64,000 nt of DNA from Pseudarthrobacter sp. PS3-L1 (GCF_030063285.1 NZ_JASISU010000003.1:496001-560000); one strand, 5' to 3'. Shown: positions 33,634 to 42,841, counted from the stretch's first letter. Translations and numbers: made by a program. Notes: generated by a model from the sequence alone, not told the origin.

Positions 33634-34020
33634 ATGACATCCGCCAACTCCCAGTCCATGAAGCCGGCCACCGTTGCCAAAAAACTTGGCCTCTACCTGC
33701 CCGCAACACCCCAGGAGTTCCAGGAGTCCAGCATTACCCGCGAGGAATTTGCTGCCCTCCAGGCAACACCTCCTGAGTGGCTCGCTGAACTTCGCCGCAC
33801 GGGGCCGCATCCCCGTCCGGTGGTGGCCCAGAAGCTGAACATATCCATCAGCGGCCTCAGCCGCAGCGGTATCGAAGAAGCCCTCACGACGGCGGAAATC
33901 ACCGCTCTGCTCCAGGCCCCACCGGCATGGCTGGTGACCGAGCGTTCCACGCACGCCGCCGTCCGTGCTGAAGCCCAGCGCGTCAAGGAACAGGCAGAAG
34001 CAAAGGCAGCCAAAAAGTAG
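33634..34020 (+). CDS. DUF5997 family protein
   Basis: A 128-residue cytosolic protein with KPATVAKKLGLYLPATPQEF, SITREEFAALQATPPEWLAELRRTGPHPR split over the middle, and VVAQKLNISISGLSRSG, which looks like a helix-turn-helix. The C-terminus is Ala/Lys/Glu-rich and helical. Function unknown. Its neighbour across the divergent promoter is the HTH-less LysR-like protein, so the two may act together. Confidence 0.75.
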   Translation: MTSANSQSMKPATVAKKLGLYLPATPQEFQESSITREEFAALQATPPEWLAELRRTGPHPRPVVAQKLNISISGLSRSGIEEALTTAEITALLQAPPAWLVTERSTHAAVRAEAQRVKEQAEAKAAKK

Positions 34021-34072
34021 CCCCTGGTTGCGGGCACGTGCCTGCGGCATTCGCTACCCAAGAGATTCCCCA

Positions 34073-34101
34073 CTGCCAGCCCCTGGACAAGGGGCTGGCA
34101 G
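34073..34101. terminator. hairpin between convergent genes
   Basis: CTGCCAGCCCCT (34073-34084) and AGGGGCTGGCAG (34090-34101) form a perfect 12-bp stem with a five-base loop between two convergent genes. There is no T-run, so it is a terminator-like or mRNA-end hairpin. Confidence 0.65.
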
Positions 34102-34111
34102 GTGCGGAGCC

Positions 34112-34981
34112 CTAGAGCTTCGGGATCAAGACCGGTGTGCTCTTCTTGTAGGCCTCGTAGTCATCCTGACCGCCCCACTTCTTGTCGGCCTTCTTTTCAA
34201 GCATTGGCACCCCACTGATCTTGATCAGAAGGAGGGCGACAAAAACCGGCGACACCAAGGCCACCCACTGCCAGCCCTCAAGAACCGGCAGGGCAATGAT
34301 GGCCACCCCGAGCCAGAGGACAATCTCTCCAAAGTAATTGGGGTGCCGGGACTTGGACCAGAGTCCATTGGAGATGAACTTCCCCTTGTTCTGGGGGTCT
34401 GCGGCAAAGGCCCGCTTCTGGGAATCAGCAACAGCCTCGATTCCGAACCCGATGATCCAGACCACCAGCCCCACAACTGCCACCCAGTCCAGGGACACGC
34501 GCGTGGACGAGGCGATTGCAATCCATGCCGCTCCTGCAGTGAGGGTCACCCACAGGCCCTGAACGGTCCAGACGTTAAGGAACCGCACAAAGTTGGGCTT
34601 GATGTCATCAAACCTGTCGTCTTTCCCGGCCTTGCTCACACGCTTGAACAGGAACGTTCCCAAGCGTCCGGCCCAGATCAGGACCAGGGCTGCCAGGAGC
34701 AGCGCGCGGGCATCAACGCCCGGGGTGAGAACCACCAGCAAAAGCGTAATGGTGATGTAGGTCAGAGATCCGGTCAGATCATAGAACTTTTCTGTCTGCG
34801 CCCTGAACGAGGGGATGAAGACAAGCCACTGAACAACGAACACGGCGATAACCGCGAGGGCAAAGGTGGGGATGCCGCCAATGTCCGCACCGCCTTGGCT
34901 GCCAGCCCACGCCACCAGGGCGGCAACAACCACAACCAGTGGCGTTACTATCAGCAGCTTTTTGTTACCGTCCTTGGACAC
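34112..34981 (-). CDS. DUF1295 / steroid 5-alpha-reductase-like membrane protein
   Basis: A 289-residue protein with about eight membrane helices and the family's cytosolic motif NGLWSKSRHPNYFGEIVLW plus EKKADKKWGGQDDYEAYKKS near the C-terminus, the NADPH-binding pattern of the 5-alpha-reductase/isoprenylcysteine methyltransferase superfamily. The GTG at 34981 is chosen because GAAGGGATCACC precedes it. The substrate is unknown; reduction of a lipid or steroid enone is a family-level guess. Confidence 0.85.
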   Translation of the reverse strand: MSKDGNKKLLIVTPLVVVVAALVAWAGSQGGADIGGIPTFALAVIAVFVVQWLVFIPSFRAQTEKFYDLTGSLTYITITLLLVVLTPGVDARALLLAALVLIWAGRLGTFLFKRVSKAGKDDRFDDIKPNFVRFLNVWTVQGLWVTLTAGAAWIAIASSTRVSLDWVAVVGLVVWIIGFGIEAVADSQKRAFAADPQNKGKFISNGLWSKSRHPNYFGEIVLWLGVAIIALPVLEGWQWVALVSPVFVALLLIKISGVPMLEKKADKKWGGQDDYEAYKKSTPVLIPKL

Positions 34982-35159
34982 GGTGATCCCTTCAAGATGT
35001 GTTTTACGTTCTGCAGCGTTCCTGGATGTACCAGCGCCCACAGTCCTTAGGAAGTTACAGTATCCCAGCCCCCACGCATTGACCTCAGAGGCTCAACCGG
35101 ATGGAATGGAATGCACGGCACTGGATTTTCAGTCCACGCGACACATGAGGAGGTGCGAA

Positions 35160-35753
35160 GTGATCAACGAATCAGCAAACCTGGCGTCCTCCGTGTGGCA
35201 AGTGGTTCTCGGCGGCTCTGTTTTTATTGCCGCAGTCCCCGCGACGGTGTTGGCAGTCCGCCATCACCGCTCCTACGACGACACTGGATCGGACCACCTC
35301 TTCTGGGACCTGTTCATCGGCGCTGTCGTTGCAGTCCCGGCACTTGTCATTGCCACAGTAGCCTCACCGTGGCTGGGATTGGTGCTCGCCGCGAGCGGCG
35401 CAGCCGCGGGCTGGTGGGCGTTCCGCACCTACCCTCGACTGGCCGAAGCCGTCGCGCAGCGCAGACGACGCCGCGAAGCCGCACCAGCGCTGCGCTCCGC
35501 CGAAGCCCGCCATGACCAGGCAGTTGCCCGGTGGCAGCGCTATGAACTGGATCCGGGGCTGACCATCGACTTCCCGGCCATGTCCGATCCCCGCAAGCCA
35601 GAAACGGCGGAGCTCATTAAGGCACTGAGGTCCGCATCTGCCGTGAAAGCAGATGCGGACCCTGATGCTTACATTCCCGCAGTGGATCGTCTAGAAGCCG
35701 CACTGCTCAGAGCGGAGACAGCAGCCGGAGCCATGCCCCGCAACGAGGCCTGA
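35160..35753 (+). CDS. small membrane protein of unknown function
   Basis: A 197-residue protein starting at GTG 35160, preceded by GAGGAGG; upstream in-frame codons overlap the divergent gene. Helices at about residues 10-30 and 45-85 are hydrophobic, separated by a polar HHRSYDDTGSDHLFWD loop. The remainder is cytosolic, beginning with an Arg/Ala-rich helix (AQRRRRREAAPALRSAEARH) and ending in a helical domain. No named family recognised. Confidence 0.72.
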   Translation: MINESANLASSVWQVVLGGSVFIAAVPATVLAVRHHRSYDDTGSDHLFWDLFIGAVVAVPALVIATVASPWLGLVLAASGAAAGWWAFRTYPRLAEAVAQRRRRREAAPALRSAEARHDQAVARWQRYELDPGLTIDFPAMSDPRKPETAELIKALRSASAVKADADPDAYIPAVDRLEAALLRAETAAGAMPRNEA

Positions 35754-35774
35754 TATGGCTGGTGCAGGTGCGCC

Positions 35775-36257
35775 CTAGAGCTCGACCGTACCGCTTTCGC
35801 CTACGCTCATTTTGCTGTTTGTCGCTTTTGCCTTGACCCACTGCAGCACTGTGGCCACTGTTCCACCGGGGCTGGTCCAGTATTCGGCGGAATCCGAGTC
35901 CACCTTCAGGAGAACCACACCGGGGGTGTCCGGTCCGTCAGGGAACCATGCTTCGACGGCCTGGTTCCACAGCTCGTGAATTTTGGCGCTGTCCGTGATG
36001 ATCTCGGCGGTGCCTGCCACGGAGACCCATTCGGTGTTTTTACCGAAGGAGACGTTGACCCGCGGGTCCGCGTGGACGTGCGCTACCTGTGATGTGGAGT
36101 CAGCCGTGAAGAACCACAGGTCGCCGTCCTCCTTTACATCCTGGACGGCCAGGGGCCTGCTGACCAGGGCGCCATCCTCGTTGAGGGTGGCCAACATCCC
36201 AATCCGGGAATCGTTGATGATGTCTGTGACTTTTTTGATGTTCTCGGCTTCGCTCAT
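35775..36257 (-). CDS. general-stress-protein-26-like PNPOx-fold protein
   Basis: A 160-residue split-barrel protein with RIGMLATLNEDGALVSRPLAV and LWFFTADSTSQVAHVHADPR, the signature of the Bacillus YdaG/GS26 group that binds FMN or FAD. Distinct in sequence from the three PNPOx-fold proteins in the DosR-like island. Stands alone; likely stress-related. Confidence 0.85.
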   Translation of the reverse strand: MSEAENIKKVTDIINDSRIGMLATLNEDGALVSRPLAVQDVKEDGDLWFFTADSTSQVAHVHADPRVNVSFGKNTEWVSVAGTAEIITDSAKIHELWNQAVEAWFPDGPDTPGVVLLKVDSDSAEYWTSPGGTVATVLQWVKAKATNSKMSVGESGTVEL

Positions 36258-36305
36258 GTTCGCACCTCGTTCGTGAATGCTGCAGGGTACTTCCCTGACC
36301 CCAGC

Positions 36306-37865
36306 CTATTGCTCAGCATGCTTATTTTCCACCGCGGCCGGTGCAGACCCCTGGCGCTCCAGGACCTGGCCCCTGAAAAACTCTGGCCGAATCCTTGACA
36401 TGACGATCATGATCACCACGCCCAGCAGGATCACGCCCATGCCAAGGATGAACACCATGCCTACGCCACCGACAGAGGAACCGGAACCATAGGCCGGGTC
36501 CATGGAATCCGTGGCGGTTTTGAAGAACATGACCAACAGGATCACGCCGCCCAGAAGGGGTGCGAGGAACTTGAAGAAAAATGCCCTGGCACTGGTGAAT
36601 GCCTCGGCACGGAAGAACCAGACGCAGGCCATTGCCGTCACGCCGTAGTAGAAGCAGATCATCATTCCCAGGGCAGTGATGGTGTCCCACAGGGCATTTT
36701 CAGAGGTGGTTCGGGTGATGACATAGAACGCTGCAGCCGCAATGGCGGCAACAATCGTGGCATAGCTGGGGGACTTGAATTTAGGGCTGATGGCGCCGAA
36801 CTTCGTGGGCAACGCCCGGTAGTGACCCATGGAAAGCATTGTGCGTGCGGGAGAAACGAACGTCGACTGCAAGGATGCCGCGGAACTGCTCAGGATGGCA
36901 AGTGACATCAGAATTGCAAAAGGTCCCATCACCGGTCCGGACAGAACAGCAAAAATACTCGACTGATTGTCCGGGTTTCCCACTCCAAGACCTTCCTCCC
37001 CGATTCCGGCAAAGGACAGTGTGGCCAGGGCGATCGTCATGTAGATGATCACAATCACAAGGACTGTCACCGTGGCGGCGCGGCCTGGCGTCTTCTCGGG
37101 ATCCTTGGTCTCCTCGTTCATGGTCAGCGTTACATCCCAGCCCCAATAAATGAAGATGGAGAGTGATACACCGGCAGTAAACGCCGAGAAGGAACCCACA
37201 GCAAAGGGGTTGAACCACTCCGGGGTGATGGCTGTGGCAGCAAACGCGGTGCCGTTGCCGACGTGGATAAAGGCGGCCACGGCAAACCAGCCAAGAACTA
37301 AGAGCTGGAAAGCCACGAGGACATACTGGACACCCTTGGTGGTTTCCATACCGCGGTAGGAGATCCAGCAGGCTCCGGCAATGAAGACAAGCGTGGTGGC
37401 AATGTTCAACGGGAGGTTGGTGGTCAGGTCTGCCAGATCTGGATTGCCAAGCACCTGCGAAAGCATCAGGTAGAAGAAGTCCACTGCCACGGCCGCCAGA
37501 TTGGAAAGCACAATGATGGTGGCAGCAATAAGGCCCCAACCACCCATCCAGCCCACCCAGGGACCAAAGGCTCGTGAGGCCCAGGTGAAGGACGTGCCGG
37601 CATCAGGCATTGCGTTATTAAGTTCGCGGTATCCGAGGGCAACAAGGAGCATAGGGATAAATCCGACAAGGAAGATTGCCGGCAACTGGACGCCCACTTC
37701 GGACACCGTGGGGCCTAGCGCGGCCGTCAGGGTATAGGCCGGAGCAATACATGACACCCCAATGACCACCGCGCCGATCAGGCCGACGGAGCCGGCCTTG
37801 AGCCCCTTGTCGCTCAAACCGCCAGTGGAAGATGTTGCGGGTGGCGCAACGCGCTTGATGCTCAT
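36306..37865 (-). CDS. APC-family amino acid/polyamine permease
   Basis: A 519-residue transporter with about 12 membrane helices. The first helix carries GAVVIGVSCIAPAYTLTAAL, the substrate-site motif of the amino acid-polyamine-organocation family. Its ATG overlaps the stop of the upstream USP gene by four bases. Together with the putrescine oxidase gene further upstream this points to uptake of putrescine or a related amine. Confidence 0.9.
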   Translation of the reverse strand: MSIKRVAPPATSSTGGLSDKGLKAGSVGLIGAVVIGVSCIAPAYTLTAALGPTVSEVGVQLPAIFLVGFIPMLLVALGYRELNNAMPDAGTSFTWASRAFGPWVGWMGGWGLIAATIIVLSNLAAVAVDFFYLMLSQVLGNPDLADLTTNLPLNIATTLVFIAGACWISYRGMETTKGVQYVLVAFQLLVLGWFAVAAFIHVGNGTAFAATAITPEWFNPFAVGSFSAFTAGVSLSIFIYWGWDVTLTMNEETKDPEKTPGRAATVTVLVIVIIYMTIALATLSFAGIGEEGLGVGNPDNQSSIFAVLSGPVMGPFAILMSLAILSSSAASLQSTFVSPARTMLSMGHYRALPTKFGAISPKFKSPSYATIVAAIAAAAFYVITRTTSENALWDTITALGMMICFYYGVTAMACVWFFRAEAFTSARAFFFKFLAPLLGGVILLVMFFKTATDSMDPAYGSGSSVGGVGMVFILGMGVILLGVVIMIVMSRIRPEFFRGQVLERQGSAPAAVENKHAEQ

Positions 37866-38764
37866 GACTGTCCTGCCTCTCCGGAAGGGTCGTTCGCTGA
37901 AGTCTGGCTAGTGCCTTCCGGGACATAGTCGCGGGGGACCACAATCATGGGGACAGGCAGTGACCGGAGAATACGGTTGGCTGTCGACCCCAGGAAGATG
38001 GAGCGGTTCTGCGCAAGCCGACTGGATCCAATGAGCAGGACTTCACCGTCTTCCCAGTCGAGACGGTCTACTGATTCCTCGATGGTCCGGCCACGTGCCA
38101 CCACAATTTCGGGAATCGGGGCATGGACGCCGGAAACGGTAGCGGCCATGGCATCTGCGGCCCTGACCGTAGCCGCGTTGACTGCATCCTCTTCATTCTC
38201 GCCATCGAGGGTCAGCAGCGAGACGAGCCGTAGCGGAGTCTCCTTCACAGCTGAGAGAGCAACGGCGAACGTGAGGAGGTTTTGCGCACCGGGCCGGGTC
38301 CCAATTCCACAGCTGTACCGGGTGATTGGATCGGTCCGGTGGTATCCCTGGGGAGCTAGTGCCACTGGGACAGCCGCTGAGTGCAGGAGCGACCCTGCCA
38401 CCGAGCCCACTGTAAAGCGGCGGAAGAGACCGCTGCTGGTAGCACCGATGACCAACAGATCAGCGCCAAGGTCAGCAACTGCGTCAATCAGGACACTGGC
38501 TTCCGAATCACCACGCCGGATGTGGGCCCGGGCCTGAACATCATCAGGGATCATGGCCAATCCCTCGTCCAGCCACTCCGCGGCCTGCTGATCCAGGATC
38601 TCGTCATATCCAGCTTGCGGCGGGTAGATACCGCTGAACGGCGAACCCTCGGGGAGGACGAGGACGAGGTCGATGGAGGCATTGTGTCCCCGTGCCAGGG
38701 CAACTGCCAGGTTAACCGCGTCATATCCACGGGCGTTTGCCGAATATCCCACGACATATCTCAT
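37862..38764 (-). CDS. tandem-domain universal stress protein
   Basis: A 300-residue protein with two UspA domains (about 1-140 and 145-280). The first has VIGATSSGLFRRFTVGSVAG, the second LIGSSRLAQNRSIFLGSTAN; both show a modified G-x2-G-x9-G-S pattern, so ATP binding is uncertain. Coupled by overlap to the permease gene; USPs encoded with transporters often regulate them. 42 bp separate it from the putrescine oxidase gene. Confidence 0.87.
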   Translation of the reverse strand: MRYVVGYSANARGYDAVNLAVALARGHNASIDLVLVLPEGSPFSGIYPPQAGYDEILDQQAAEWLDEGLAMIPDDVQARAHIRRGDSEASVLIDAVADLGADLLVIGATSSGLFRRFTVGSVAGSLLHSAAVPVALAPQGYHRTDPITRYSCGIGTRPGAQNLLTFAVALSAVKETPLRLVSLLTLDGENEEDAVNAATVRAADAMAATVSGVHAPIPEIVVARGRTIEESVDRLDWEDGEVLLIGSSRLAQNRSIFLGSTANRILRSLPVPMIVVPRDYVPEGTSQTSANDPSGEAGQS

Positions 38765-38806
38765 GGCAGTATCTCTTTTCAGTCAGGTGATGGTGCAGTG
38801 CAGCTG

Positions 38807-40210
38807 TCAGGAGACAGCTGTGGCCGAAGTCTTTGTTCCAGCCGCGGTGGCTCCGGCAACGATTCGCCCAGCTGTGATGGCGCCCATGCGGATAGCTCCA
38901 TCCACATGCTGGTATCCCTCGGCAGCAAGGTCAGAACAGGACCAGTAAATGGGGCCGACAGGCGCCAGCTGATCCTTTCCGTAGCGGTGAAGGCCCCCCA
39001 GGTCATAGCTGGTGGCGTAGGCACCCCGCGTCCACTCCTCAGAGCCCCAGTCAGATTCGTAGTACACCTCCGGCGTCAGTGCATCAGGGCCCAGGAACGT
39101 GGCAATTGATTCAAGGACGGCCCGTTGACGGTCCTCCTCGCTGAGCTCAAACATTGCGTCGGCTTTTTCGTCGGAGATAAAGCCCACAAGCGTTCCCCGC
39201 GGATCCTCATGATTGGTGTTGTCATAGACCTCCTGCACGATCGATCCGGCACCAAAGCCCGTACCGGACAGTCCGTTCTCACGCCAGAAGGGTGTCGAGT
39301 ACACCGCGTGGACCTTGATAACGAGGCCCAGGGACTGGTGCTGGTGCATCTGGTGCTGACGCCGCGGAAGCGGCGGATCAAATGACACACGTGAGTAGAG
39401 GTTCGGCGGAACCGCCATCACCGCAAAACGGGCCGTTACAGTGGCGCGATCGGAGATTGCGGTGACAGTGCCGCCGTCGGACGTCCCAGACCACCGGATG
39501 GTGCGTACCGGACTGTCCAGGACAACATCACTCCCGAGTTCCTGCGCCATGCGCTCCGACACGTGCTGCATGCCGCCCACTACGCGCTTGTCCAGAATGA
39601 AGTCCTCATCAGTGAGATTACTGAAGGATCCTGCAGAAGCTGCCATGAGTACAGCCTGGAGTGCGCTGAAGGCATGGGCGGGCTTGGTAAGCATGCCGCC
39701 TGCAATGAAGAGGCCAATATTGTTACAGGCCTCTTCATCTTCCGACTGGGCGCGGAGCCAGTGATGGAAGGAAATCGTGTCGAGCTCCCTGGACTTGGAG
39801 TGTGCCCAAGGCTCGGTAGGACCAATTTCCGCCGCGAGTCCGTCGAGGATCTCAATGAGCCGATCCATTTCCGCCTTGGTCGACTCCTGGACAGGGAATG
39901 AATCTCCCGTGTAGCGCGTGGCAGCTCCATCAGCTCCGATATAGACGGATTCGCCTTCCCGATAACGTGAGTACGTACCGAGGCCCAACTCATCGAGGAG
40001 CCCAAGAAGGGCAGTTTGATCCGGTGAGACCCACTGACCGCCTATTTCGAGCATGGCCCCGTTAATGGTGTCGGTCCAGGTCCTGCCACCCACCCGATCC
40101 CGGGCTTCCAGGACCGCGACACTCAAGCCCGCTTTCCTGAGCTCCCTGGCGGCCGTAAGGCCTGACGGCCCGGCTCCCACAATCACAACGTCCCTATCCA
40201 GATGCAGCAT
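38807..40210 (-). CDS. puo: putrescine oxidase
   Basis: A 467-residue FAD-dependent amine oxidase converting putrescine with O2 to 4-aminobutanal, NH3 and H2O2. RDVVIVGAGPSGLTAARELR is the FAD dinucleotide fold, RVGGRTWTDT follows, and GGQWVSPDQTALLGLLDELG, FIAGGMLTKPAHAFSALQAV and GLVIKVHAVY are, as I recall, nearly identical to Kocuria/Micrococcus rubens putrescine oxidase. The C-terminal FAD contact SCSDLAAEGYQHVDGAIRMG is intact. Start at ATG 40210; an upstream in-frame codon overlaps the operator. Product feeds GABA metabolism. Confidence 0.93.
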   Translation of the reverse strand: MLHLDRDVVIVGAGPSGLTAARELRKAGLSVAVLEARDRVGGRTWTDTINGAMLEIGGQWVSPDQTALLGLLDELGLGTYSRYREGESVYIGADGAATRYTGDSFPVQESTKAEMDRLIEILDGLAAEIGPTEPWAHSKSRELDTISFHHWLRAQSEDEEACNNIGLFIAGGMLTKPAHAFSALQAVLMAASAGSFSNLTDEDFILDKRVVGGMQHVSERMAQELGSDVVLDSPVRTIRWSGTSDGGTVTAISDRATVTARFAVMAVPPNLYSRVSFDPPLPRRQHQMHQHQSLGLVIKVHAVYSTPFWRENGLSGTGFGAGSIVQEVYDNTNHEDPRGTLVGFISDEKADAMFELSEEDRQRAVLESIATFLGPDALTPEVYYESDWGSEEWTRGAYATSYDLGGLHRYGKDQLAPVGPIYWSCSDLAAEGYQHVDGAIRMGAITAGRIVAGATAAGTKTSATAVS

Positions 40211-40245
40211 GATGTCCTTTCCGGTCCCGCGGGTGACGCGGGGCA

Positions 40246-40268
40246 CTAAATGAATGCCATTCATTTAG
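40246..40268. promoter_or_regulatory. perfect 23-bp palindromic operator
   Basis: CTAAATGAATG (40246-40256), a central C, and CATTCATTTAG (40258-40268) form a perfect palindrome with 11-bp arms in the divergent region between puo and the TetR gene. Size and place fit the operator of that TetR regulator, controlling both directions. Confidence 0.85.
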
Positions 40269-40346
40269 AGTAACTATAAGGCCACCGTGGTCCACGCAAC
40301 AGTGCTTGATGGAATAATTCTTCGAATCACTACCGAAAGGTCAGTC

Positions 40347-41045
40347 ATGCCGGCATCTGCCGCCGACCACCACAGCCCCACCGTGCCTCGACGCACACCG
40401 TCCCGCCGCAGGGTGGGCCGGCCACCATCGGCCGTACTGGACCAGGGCGTCATTACGGTGGCGGCGCTGGATCTCATCAGCCGAAAAGGCTACGAGGGTC
40501 TCACCATGGCAGCACTGGCCCGCTTCCTGGATGTGGCTCCGTCGGCCCTTTATAACCATGTCAACTCAAAAATGGATGTCCTCCTGCTCCTGGAAGACCA
40601 CCTGACTGCACGCGTCGACGTGTCTGCTTTCGCAGACCGTCCATGGGACGAGGCAGTTTACGCATGGGCCGCCAGTTACCGAGACGTCTTCGCCCAGCAC
40701 ACTCCACTCATTCCCGTGATAGCCGTCCTCCCCGTGACCAACGCTCCCCAGACCCTGGCCATGTACGAGGCAGTCGCTTCAGGGTTCCGGCATGCAGGGT
40801 TTCCGGACGAAAAAATCATTCCGTCGATCGTGGCCCTTGAGTCCTTTATCTTTGGTTCTGCCTACGACGTCACGGCCCCCGCGGATATTTTTGATCCAGG
40901 ATCCATGGCACCTGCGACTCCCAACTTCACGTCGGCGGTCCACAGCCTGAAGAATGAGGAGCACAGCAGGCCAGCGGATATCGCGTTCACCCTGGGACTG
41001 GACGCCCTCATTGCCGGACTCAGCAAGCTGCGGCGCTTTTCCTGA
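40347..41045 (+). CDS. TetR-family regulator of putrescine use
   Basis: A 232-residue regulator. An Arg/Pro-rich leader (RRTPSRRRVGRPPS) precedes the TetR helix-turn-helix (about residues 35-80: TVAALDLISRKGYEGLTMAA, PSALYNHVNSKMDVLLLLED). The C-terminal ligand domain is of the TetR_C type. ATG 40347 has GAAAGGTC upstream. Divergent from puo, with a perfect palindrome between; the ligand is probably putrescine or its product. Confidence 0.9.
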   Translation: MPASAADHHSPTVPRRTPSRRRVGRPPSAVLDQGVITVAALDLISRKGYEGLTMAALARFLDVAPSALYNHVNSKMDVLLLLEDHLTARVDVSAFADRPWDEAVYAWAASYRDVFAQHTPLIPVIAVLPVTNAPQTLAMYEAVASGFRHAGFPDEKIIPSIVALESFIFGSAYDVTAPADIFDPGSMAPATPNFTSAVHSLKNEEHSRPADIAFTLGLDALIAGLSKLRRFS

Positions 41046-41131
41046 GCCGGTCCCTACAATGATCGCCATGCCGCGGACAGGGCCCGGCTCAGCACCCTGG
41101 CGTGGATGCACTGCGAAATCTCGTTAAATGC

Positions 41132-41161
41132 AAAACCCCCGATCAGAAGATCGGGGGTTTT
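41132..41161. terminator. bidirectional rho-independent terminator
   Basis: AAAACCCCCGATC (41132-41144), loop AGAA, GATCGGGGGTTTT (41149-41161). T-runs on both strands end the TetR gene (+) and the tRNA-Leu transcript (-). Confidence 0.9.
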
Positions 41162-41169
41162 GCTGTGCG

Positions 41170-41252
41170 TGCGCGAGGGGGGATTTGAACCCCCACGCCC
41201 TTTCGGACACTGGCACCTGAAGCCAGCGCGTCTGCCGTTCCGCCACTCGCGC
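41170..41252 (-). tRNA. tRNA-Leu (anticodon CAG)
   Basis: Minus-strand cloverleaf: acceptor GCGCGAG pairs with CTCGCGC, anticodon stem CTGGC/GCCAG around loop TTCAGGT gives CAG, a long variable arm (class II) fits Leu, and the T-arm holds GGTTCAAATCC. The 3' CCA is not encoded. Confidence 0.95.
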
Positions 41253-41604
41253 GCAACTTCCCTCACCCGATCCAGCACTCCGCGAGCGGAAGCCAACCGT
41301 GTGAAAGCAGCGAGATCAAGCATAACGGACGCAAGGGCCAAAACACGAATCGTCGTCTCCATCCTGCCTCTGACATGGACGAACGGATTCCACAGCAACA
41401 TCCGCAAAATAGTGCTGATCATGTCGCCGAACACTATTTGAGCAGCGTACCGGGAGGCAGATTGAGGTCATTCTCAGGCACGGACAGTACTATCGAGTGT
41501 GGAAGTGCCTGCCACCCGGCGGCACGGCTGGTTAGCCGATGTCCAATGGACACCCGGATTCCCCGCTGAAAACCTCATGCTGGAGCCTAGGGAGGGAGAA
41601 GACC
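41253..41604. other. 352-bp region upstream of the fha-pkn operon
   Basis: No convincing gene. It must contain the promoters of tRNA-Leu (-) and the fhaA operon (+). Visible dyads: AAATAGTG (41407-41414) with CACTATTT (41432-41439), a perfect 8-bp inverted repeat with 17-bp spacer, and TGTCCAATGGACA (41540-41552), 52 nt before the fhaA start. I could not assign promoter hexamers with confidence. Confidence 0.55.
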
Positions 41605-42351
41605 ATGGGACTGCTGGACAATGTAGAACGAGGAATTGAAAAGGCCGTCCGAGGCGTCTTCTCGACCGGCTCAAAGGCCCAGGTGGAACCTGTCGAGATT
41701 GCAAGCCGGCTCCGCCGCGAGGTTGATAACAAATCCATGACCATCTCGGCTGGCCGCACACTTGTCCCCAACGTCTTCGACGTGCAACTCAGCGACGCAG
41801 ACTTTGGCCGGGCCCAGGAATGGGGAACACCGCTTGCTGAGGAACTGTGTGACGTTGTCATCAACCACGTTCACAGCCAGGGCTACACGCTGCAGGGACC
41901 TGTACAGATATCCTTTCGCCGGAACAGCGAACAGCGGGCCGGAAATTTCGACATCACCGCCAGGACCGAAAAGGATGGCAACACCCCCGCTGCGCCGCCT
42001 CCGTCCCGGCCAAACCTCCCTGCCGCACCACAGAGGGCGCCAGCGCGACTGCAGCCAGTTCTGGATATTGACGGACAGCGCTATTCGCTGAACGCTCCCT
42101 CAATTGTCCTTGGGCGCTCCTCCGAAGCTGACATCCTCGTGGACGATACCGGGGTGTCGCGCCGCCATCTGGAAATCAGGACTGTCAACGGCCTCAGCAG
42201 CGCCGTAGATATGGGATCAACCAATGGAAGCTACGTGAATGGCCACCGGGTCGTAGAGCCTGCGGATCTCCACGACGGCTCCACCATCACCATGGGACGG
42301 ACCAGAATCATTTTCCGTCTCCTACCCACGAACAACGGAGGCCGTTCATGA
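41605..42351 (+). CDS. fhaA: FhaA, FHA-domain protein with DUF3662
   Basis: A 248-residue protein: DUF3662 at the N-terminus (MGLLDNVERGIEKAVRGVF onward to about residue 130), a Pro/Ala-rich linker, and a C-terminal FHA domain with IVLGRSSEADI, VSRRHLEI and STNGSYVNG that binds phosphothreonine. In mycobacteria FhaA links PknB signalling to lipid II flippase MviN. The ATG at 41605 has GGGAGGGAG upstream. First gene of a tightly packed seven-gene operon. Confidence 0.94.
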   Translation: MGLLDNVERGIEKAVRGVFSTGSKAQVEPVEIASRLRREVDNKSMTISAGRTLVPNVFDVQLSDADFGRAQEWGTPLAEELCDVVINHVHSQGYTLQGPVQISFRRNSEQRAGNFDITARTEKDGNTPAAPPPSRPNLPAAPQRAPARLQPVLDIDGQRYSLNAPSIVLGRSSEADILVDDTGVSRRHLEIRTVNGLSSAVDMGSTNGSYVNGHRVVEPADLHDGSTITMGRTRIIFRLLPTNNGGRS

Positions 42352-42839
42352 CCGAGCTCAGCGACCTCACCATCACCGCGCTCCGCTTCGGCTTCCTGAT
42401 CCTGCTGTGGGTTCTCATTTTCAGCATTGTCTCGACCATGCGGCGCGACCTGATGATTGGGAAAAAAGCCGCAGCTGGTGCGCCCACCGCACGTCAGGTC
42501 CGGAAAAACCCTGACCTAGCAGAAGTATCCGCTCCACCGGCCCGCCAGGCCCCTACGCAGTTGCTCGTCACTGAGGGACCACTGAAGGGCATCACAATCC
42601 CGTTGGCATCAAGCCCAATTCTCTTGGGCCGCGCCCAGGAAGCAACACTTGTCCTTGAGGACGACTACGCATCCGGCCGTCATGCCCGTCTTTTCCCCCA
42701 GGGTAGCCGTTGGTTCATAGAGGACCTTGGCTCCACAAATGGGACCTACCTTGCTGACCAGCAACTGACCCGCGCACAGCCAATGGAGCCCGGAGTCCCC
42801 GTGAGAATCGGCAAGACGGTCATCGAATTGAGGCCCTGA
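42348..42839 (+). CDS. fhaB: FhaB/FipA, membrane-anchored FHA protein
   Basis: A 163-residue protein with one N-terminal membrane helix (about 10-30), a short linker and an FHA domain (ILLGRAQEATLVL, ASGRHARLF, LGSTNGTYL). Known partner of FtsZ/FtsQ and PknA in mycobacteria. Overlaps fhaA by four bases. Confidence 0.94.
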   Translation: MTELSDLTITALRFGFLILLWVLIFSIVSTMRRDLMIGKKAAAGAPTARQVRKNPDLAEVSAPPARQAPTQLLVTEGPLKGITIPLASSPILLGRAQEATLVLEDDYASGRHARLFPQGSRWFIEDLGSTNGTYLADQQLTRAQPMEPGVPVRIGKTVIELRP

Positions 42840-42841
42840 CC

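Noticed and set aside
33965..35050. 361-codon plus-strand frame
   Set aside because: Antisense to the DUF1295 membrane protein; the product is highly charged with no domain.
41054..41434. 126-codon minus-strand frame over tRNA-Leu
   Set aside because: It reads through a clear tRNA and a terminator.
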